From: Leisingera aquaemixtae | GTDB lineage: Bacteria; Pseudomonadota; Alphaproteobacteria; Rhodobacterales; Rhodobacteraceae | Length of the DNA stretch: 64,000 nt | Reading direction: 5' to 3' | NCBI RefSeq assembly: GCF_001458395.1 | Contig: NZ_CYSR01000030.1 | Location: forward strand, 372,001-436,000 | In this document: positions 60,612 through 64,000 of the stretch, in pieces | Layout: each line of letters opens with the position of its first letter | Position numbering within the stretch: the first letter of the stretch is position 1 | Made by a program: the position numbers and the translations under genes | Notes under the pieces: generated by a model | Database searches by the model: none | Seen by the model: only the letters and a program-made list of their open reading frames with translations | What the model was told of the DNA's origin: nothing

Positions 60612-60843
60612 TGACTTTCTCCACTTTCTGGCAATCGCGGATCAGGCCCTCGAGCCTGCTGATCTGCGCCCTTGCGCCGGTGGCCTCATCGCCGCCGGTG
60701 GTTTCAAGCTGCTCCCGAAGCTCTTCCGCCGCGTTGCGCAGGCGGTGTATGCTCTCCTGCAGCGAGCGCAGGAGATCGGCGGTGTAATGCACCTGCCGCT
60801 GCAGGACGGCGGCGCCGTCCTGTTCGTGTGTGTTGTCTGTCAT
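60475..60843 (-). CDS. GTA gp1, small terminase subunit
   Basis: The 122-residue protein is almost wholly helical (ADLLRSLQESIHRLRNAAEELREQL, ISRLEGLIRDCQKVEKVIAE). Work on R. capsulatus identified gp1 as the small terminase that binds gp2 and, unlike phage TerS, has low DNA-sequence specificity, which fits random packaging. It is the first gene of the cluster, about 100 bases after the predicted promoter, and overlaps the gp2 frame. Confidence 0.87.
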   Translation of the reverse strand: MTDNTHEQDGAAVLQRQVHYTADLLRSLQESIHRLRNAAEELREQLETTGGDEATGARAQISRLEGLIRDCQKVEKVIAEQSTEFARMLKSEHELDLGAARAAVECGLSRLRAALAAELLLG

Positions 60844-60948
60844 GGGTTGCTCTGCCTCATGCGTTTCTTGTCCGCACGAGAGAAAGACAGGACGGCCGCC
60901 GGTGGAGGGGATCCGGGGCCGTCCATGTTTCTTCCAGCTGCCTTACAA

Positions 60949-60977
60949 CCTATACGCGATTTTGCCGGAAAAGTCAA
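60949..60977 (-). promoter_or_regulatory. Predicted promoter of the GTA operon
   Basis: On the minus strand TTGACT (60977-60972), a 17-base spacer and TATAGG (60954-60949) are a near-consensus sigma70 promoter, leaving a leader of about 100 bases before gp1. It is the only good promoter I see for the cluster. In Rhodobacter the operon needs the activator GafA; its site cannot be identified here. Confidence 0.65.
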
Positions 60978-60994
60978 GGGTTATGGGAGGGGGA

Positions 60995-61014
60995 GCGTAC
61001 GGCGGGGACGCAAC
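60995..61014. repeat. GCGTAC repeat upstream of the GTA promoter
   Basis: GCGTACGGCGGGGACGCAAC lies 18 bases upstream of the predicted -35 box and matches the element upstream of gp3 at 19 of 20 positions. Confidence 0.55.
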
Positions 61015-61071
61015 GGGGGCGCGGCAGCACATCCCCGCCGGGACAGGGCAGTTGGCGGTTGCTCAGCCTGC

Positions 61072-62277
61072 CTAGACCGAGGCATGGCCGCGCAGGCGGA
61101 ACACCAAGGGCAGCATCATGGCGACCAGTGCCGCTGAGAACAGGAAGGGCAATCCCGGCAAATAGACGCCTCTCTCGTCGACTGCGGCCCGAAACAATCC
61201 GGTCATGACCAGCGGCGACAGGATGGCCGCCAGCGAGGTCAAGGAGGCGATGACGCCTTGCAAGATACCCTGCCGGTCCCCGTCCGCCTGGTTGGACGCC
61301 ATCGCGGTCAGCAGGGCCGGCACCAGATCGGACAGGGCCGCGAGCACCAGAAAGACGGTCAAGGCGATGATCGTGCCGGTGAATCCGAACCCGGTCATGG
61401 CGATCAGGGCCGCGGTCATCCCCAGCATCAGGGTTCTGAAATCGCCCATCCATCTGATGAAGACCGGCATCAGCCCGCCCTGCACTCCGGCCAGCATCAC
61501 GCCATAGGCCGCCAGCGACAACCCGATATAGAGCGTGGGCCAATCAAAAACCTCGCGGGTCCAGAACGCCCAGAGGGTCGGATAGACCATATTGGCAAAT
61601 TCAAACACGAAGATGCAGATCATGGGAACCGCCAGACCTGGCGTGCGGAAGGCGTCATAGACCGACTTGAAGGGGTTGAGGTCGCGTTTGCCGAAGGGAC
61701 GGCGTTTCTCCCGCGGCAGGCTTTCGGGCAGCACGAAACAGCCGAACAGCGCATTGGCTGCCGAGAGGACCGCTGCGATCCAGAAGGGTGCGGTCACGCT
61801 GATTTCCGCTGCAACCCCGCCGATGGCGGGCCCCAGCACAAAGCCGATGCCAAATGCGGCACCGATCAGGCCGAAATTCGCAGCCCGCTCCTTCGGGGCG
61901 GAAATGTCGGCGATATAGGCTGTTGCGGTGATATAGGTCGCCCCCGCAAGGCCGGCGAGGCTCCGCCCCAGCAGCAGCAGCCAGAAACTGCCGGCCAGCG
62001 CCATGATCACGTAGTCCACAGCCAGCACCACCAGCGCAGCGATCAGCACGGGCCTGCGTCCTGCGGCATCAGAGATGCTGCCGACGATGGGACCGCAAAG
62101 GAACGTCGCCCCCGCGTAGACTGCCATCAGCAGCCCGCCCCAGAATGCCCCCTGCCCGGTGTCTCCGGCGCCAACGCGCGCCATCAGGTCCGGCATGATA
62201 GGGAACACAATGCCAATCCCGATAGCATCTATCATCAAGGTGATCAGAACAAAGACTATGGCCCGGTTTTTGAACAT
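61072..62277 (-). CDS. MFS transporter, TCR/Tet-like family
   Basis: The 401-residue protein has twelve predicted helices and resembles the TetA-type drug/H+ antiporters: VFVLITLMIDAIGIGIVFPIMPDL at the start, GSISDAAGRRPVLI (motif A) and FVLGPAIGGVAAE (motif C). Chromosomal members of this group mostly have unknown substrates, so tetracycline resistance should not be inferred. It lies between mltG and the GTA cluster on the same strand, with a terminator upstream. Its last bases come 228 bases before gp1. Confidence 0.82.
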   Translation of the reverse strand: MFKNRAIVFVLITLMIDAIGIGIVFPIMPDLMARVGAGDTGQGAFWGGLLMAVYAGATFLCGPIVGSISDAAGRRPVLIAALVVLAVDYVIMALAGSFWLLLLGRSLAGLAGATYITATAYIADISAPKERAANFGLIGAAFGIGFVLGPAIGGVAAEISVTAPFWIAAVLSAANALFGCFVLPESLPREKRRPFGKRDLNPFKSVYDAFRTPGLAVPMICIFVFEFANMVYPTLWAFWTREVFDWPTLYIGLSLAAYGVMLAGVQGGLMPVFIRWMGDFRTLMLGMTAALIAMTGFGFTGTIIALTVFLVLAALSDLVPALLTAMASNQADGDRQGILQGVIASLTSLAAILSPLVMTGLFRAAVDERGVYLPGLPFLFSAALVAMMLPLVFRLRGHASV

Positions 62278-62335
62278 AATTCCCTATCGAACGGGGGCGG
62301 CTGCAAAGCAAGTGAAATTCCTGCAGCCGGGCAGA

Positions 62336-62366
62336 CTCAAAAAAGGGCGCCCTGCGGCGCCCTTTC
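62336..62366 (-). terminator. Terminator of mltG
   Basis: On the minus strand GGAAAGAGGAAAGGGCG leads into a GGGCGCC-type hairpin and a TTTTTT tract, about 20 bases past the mltG stop. The leader is a weaker form of that at cysE, cysK and uvrA. Confidence 0.8.
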
Positions 62367-62386
62367 CTCTTTCCCTGGACACAGCC

Positions 62387-63541
62387 TCAGTTGTTCTGCT
62401 GCTGGGCTTCGATCTCGCGCCATTTGGCCACGTTTCGGTTGTGCTCGTCCAGCGTTTTGGCAAACGCGTGGCCGCCGGTGCCATCGGCGACGAAGAACAC
62501 GTAATCCGTGCTCTCCGGGTTCACCGCCGCCTCCAGGCTTGCAAGCCCCGGGTTGGCGATGGGTGTCGGCGGCAGGCCCTCGATCACATAGGTGTTCCAG
62601 GGGGTGGCCTTGCGCAGCTCGCTCTGGCGCAGGCCGCGGCCCAGGATGCCTTCGCCCTTGGTGACGCCATAGATCACCGTCGGGTCGGTCTGCAGGCGCA
62701 TGCCGCGGTTCAGGCGGTTGGTGAAGACCGAGGCAACCACGCCGCGCTCGGAGGCGACGCCGGTTTCCTTTTCGATGATCGAGGCGAGGATCAGCATCTC
62801 CTCGGGCGTCTTGACGGCCGCGTCGTCCGCGCGGCTTTCCCAGGCGGCGTTGATGCGCAGCTGCTGGCGCTCCTGCATCTCGGCCAGAACCGCGGCGCGT
62901 TCGGTGCCCGGGGTGACCTCGTAGCTGTCGGGCGCCAGCAGGCCTTCGGCGGGGCGTTCGCCCGGGTCGCCGTCCAGCACGTCCATCGCCTTCAGCGCCT
63001 CGACCACCTGCCAGCTGGTCACGCCCTCGGCCAGCGCGATGCGGTAGCGGGTGTCGGCATCCTGGCGGGTCTCGGTGTATTCCACCGGCACCTCATCGAC
63101 GCCGAGGATGAAATCGGCGATGTCCTCGAACTTGTTCGTCGCCGGGTCCAACTCGCGCACCAGGGTCTGGGTGCGGGTCACGCCGACGCGGTAGACGATC
63201 TCGGTGCCGCAGGTGGAGGCGCCGGAATGGGTGATCTCGTCAACGATCCGCTCCATCGAGCTGCCCGGTTCCACCAGGAAGCTGCCGGCCTTCAGCTGGC
63301 CGGTTTTTTCGCTGTATTTGGCGCCGAGGCGGAAGATGGTGCCGGAGGTGACTGCGCCCTGTGCTTCCAGGTCGCGGCTGACGCGGGCCATGTTGGAGCC
63401 GCGATCCACCCGCAGGCAGATGGCGGTGTCCAGCGGGCCTTCGGCCGTGTACTGCGACTTGCCCCACAGGATGAGGCCGCCCAGCAGGAACAGGGCGGCG
63501 ATCAGGACTGTCAGCATGTTAGAGGCGAGGCTGCGCCACAT
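62387..63541 (-). CDS. mltG: Endolytic murein transglycosylase
   Basis: The 384-residue bitopic protein has one membrane helix (about 8-26, MLTVLIAALFLLGGLILW) and a YceG/MltG domain with LLAPDSYEVTPGTE, ILASIIEKETGVASERGVVASVFTNRL (catalytic Glu) and LPPTPIANPGLASLEAAVNP. MltG cuts growing glycan strands at the membrane, setting their length. It directly follows fabF (TGATG overlap), a gene order common in proteobacteria. Confidence 0.94.
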   Translation of the reverse strand: MWRSLASNMLTVLIAALFLLGGLILWGKSQYTAEGPLDTAICLRVDRGSNMARVSRDLEAQGAVTSGTIFRLGAKYSEKTGQLKAGSFLVEPGSSMERIVDEITHSGASTCGTEIVYRVGVTRTQTLVRELDPATNKFEDIADFILGVDEVPVEYTETRQDADTRYRIALAEGVTSWQVVEALKAMDVLDGDPGERPAEGLLAPDSYEVTPGTERAAVLAEMQERQQLRINAAWESRADDAAVKTPEEMLILASIIEKETGVASERGVVASVFTNRLNRGMRLQTDPTVIYGVTKGEGILGRGLRQSELRKATPWNTYVIEGLPPTPIANPGLASLEAAVNPESTDYVFFVADGTGGHAFAKTLDEHNRNVAKWREIEAQQQNN

Positions 63542-64000
63542 CAGTCAGGTTTCCCGAAGATCACCGACGCGTTGGTGCCGCCAAAGCCGAAGGAGTTCGA
63601 CAGCGCCACGTCGATCTTGCGCTCGCGCTTGGCGTTGGGGGCCAGGTCGACCGGGGTTTCCACGGCGGGGTTGTCGAGGTTGATGGTCGGCGGGGCGACC
63701 TGGTCGCGGATTGCCAGGATCGAGAAGATCGCCTCGATCGCGCCGGCGGCGCCCAAGAGGTGGCCGGTGGCGGATTTGGTCGAGGACATGGTGACATTGG
63801 CGGCGTGGTTGCCCAGCAGCCGCTCCACCGCGCCGAGCTCGATGGTGTCGGCCATGGTGGAGGTGCCATGGGCGTTGATATAGTCGATGGCCGACGGTTC
63901 CAGCCCGGCGTTTCTCAGCGCCGCACGCATCGAGCGTTCGCCGCCCTCGCCATCCTCGGAGGGGGCGGTGATGTGGTAGGCGTCGCCCGACAGGCCGTAG
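63541..64000 (-). CDS. fabF: 3-oxoacyl-ACP synthase II, C-terminal part (runs off the window)
   Basis: Only the last 152 codons are inside the window. They carry two catalytic His residues in INAHGTSTMADT and KSATGHLLGAAGAIEA, and the C-terminal LSNSFGFGGTNASVIFGKPD, all typical of KASII. FabF elongates acyl-ACP with malonyl-ACP in fatty-acid synthesis. The N-terminal part with the active-site Cys lies beyond 64000. It is followed with a one-base overlap by mltG. Confidence 0.94.
   Translation of the reverse strand, partial: YGLSGDAYHITAPSEDGEGGERSMRAALRNAGLEPSAIDYINAHGTSTMADTIELGAVERLLGNHAANVTMSSTKSATGHLLGAAGAIEAIFSILAIRDQVAPPTINLDNPAVETPVDLAPNAKRERKIDVALSNSFGFGGTNASVIFGKPD

Noticed and set aside
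46243-60843. Prophage
   Set aside because: There is no integrase, repressor, lysis or replication gene, and the gene content and order are those of RcGTA-type gene transfer agents.
61072-62277. Tetracycline resistance gene
   Set aside because: The protein only resembles the TetA family at the level of general MFS motifs. Chromosomal homologues have diverse or unknown substrates.

Overview
The window reads as chromosome of a high-GC alphaproteobacterium of the order Rhodobacterales, most likely the marine Roseobacter group (Leisingera/Phaeobacter/Ruegeria-like). This rests on a complete RcGTA-type gene transfer agent cluster, a pyruvate dehydrogenase E1-beta that carries its own lipoyl domain, two proteins of the Hint_2 type that are common in this group, and an alphaproteobacterial LexA box (GAAC-N7-GAAC) in front of uvrA. 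No rRNA, tRNA, CRISPR array, insertion sequence or integrase was found.

Layout. 0-7.4 kb: valine catabolism (mmsA 3' end, an acyl-CoA dehydrogenase, 3-hydroxyisobutyryl-CoA hydrolase, mmsB), interrupted by a fatty-acid desaturase, an L,D-transpeptidase and a TPR/GT41 O-GlcNAc-transferase-like protein. 7.5-21.3 kb: a choice-of-anchor L/Hint secreted protein, a small secreted protein, an XRE regulator with a divergent membrane gene, SOS-controlled uvrA, two MFS exporters, lipoamide dehydrogenase, small enzymes and queA. 21.4-36.1 kb: an AsmA/YhdP-like envelope protein, bcp, a ferritin-like protein, an M23 peptidase overlapping a bactofilin (cell-shape pair), an RTX protein, two cyclophilins, pgk and an AidB-like flavoprotein. 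36.3-41.8 kb: an FtsB-like divisome gene, a reversed SDR gene and the pdhA-pdhB-(small gene)-pdhC operon. 41.8-43.7 kb: a more AT-rich patch with a second Hint protein. 43.9-46.1 kb: cysK and cysE.

46.2-60.9 kb (minus strand): a full gene transfer agent structural operon, gp1 to gp15, followed by a DUF7742-like gene. It is read from one recognisable sigma70-type promoter (TTGACT-N17-TATAGG) and is densely packed with ATGA/TGATG overlaps, which suggests translational coupling. 61-64 kb: a TetA-like MFS gene, mltG and the 3' part of fabF.

The most interesting signals are not whole genes. (1) A GC-rich palindromic repeat family sits just downstream of several genes, and one copy lies in frame inside the GTA peptidase gp14, adding about 35 Arg/Gly/Pro-rich residues. 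(2) A conserved leader (GGAAAGATGAAAGGG) precedes the terminator hairpins of uvrA, cysK, cysE and, in weaker form, mltG. (3) Two near-identical 18-bp palindromes lie 27 and 34 bases upstream of the pdhA and lpd start codons and may join the separated parts of the pyruvate dehydrogenase complex into one regulon. (4) Perfect or near-perfect palindromes lie upstream of the RTX gene and of the acyl-CoA dehydrogenase.
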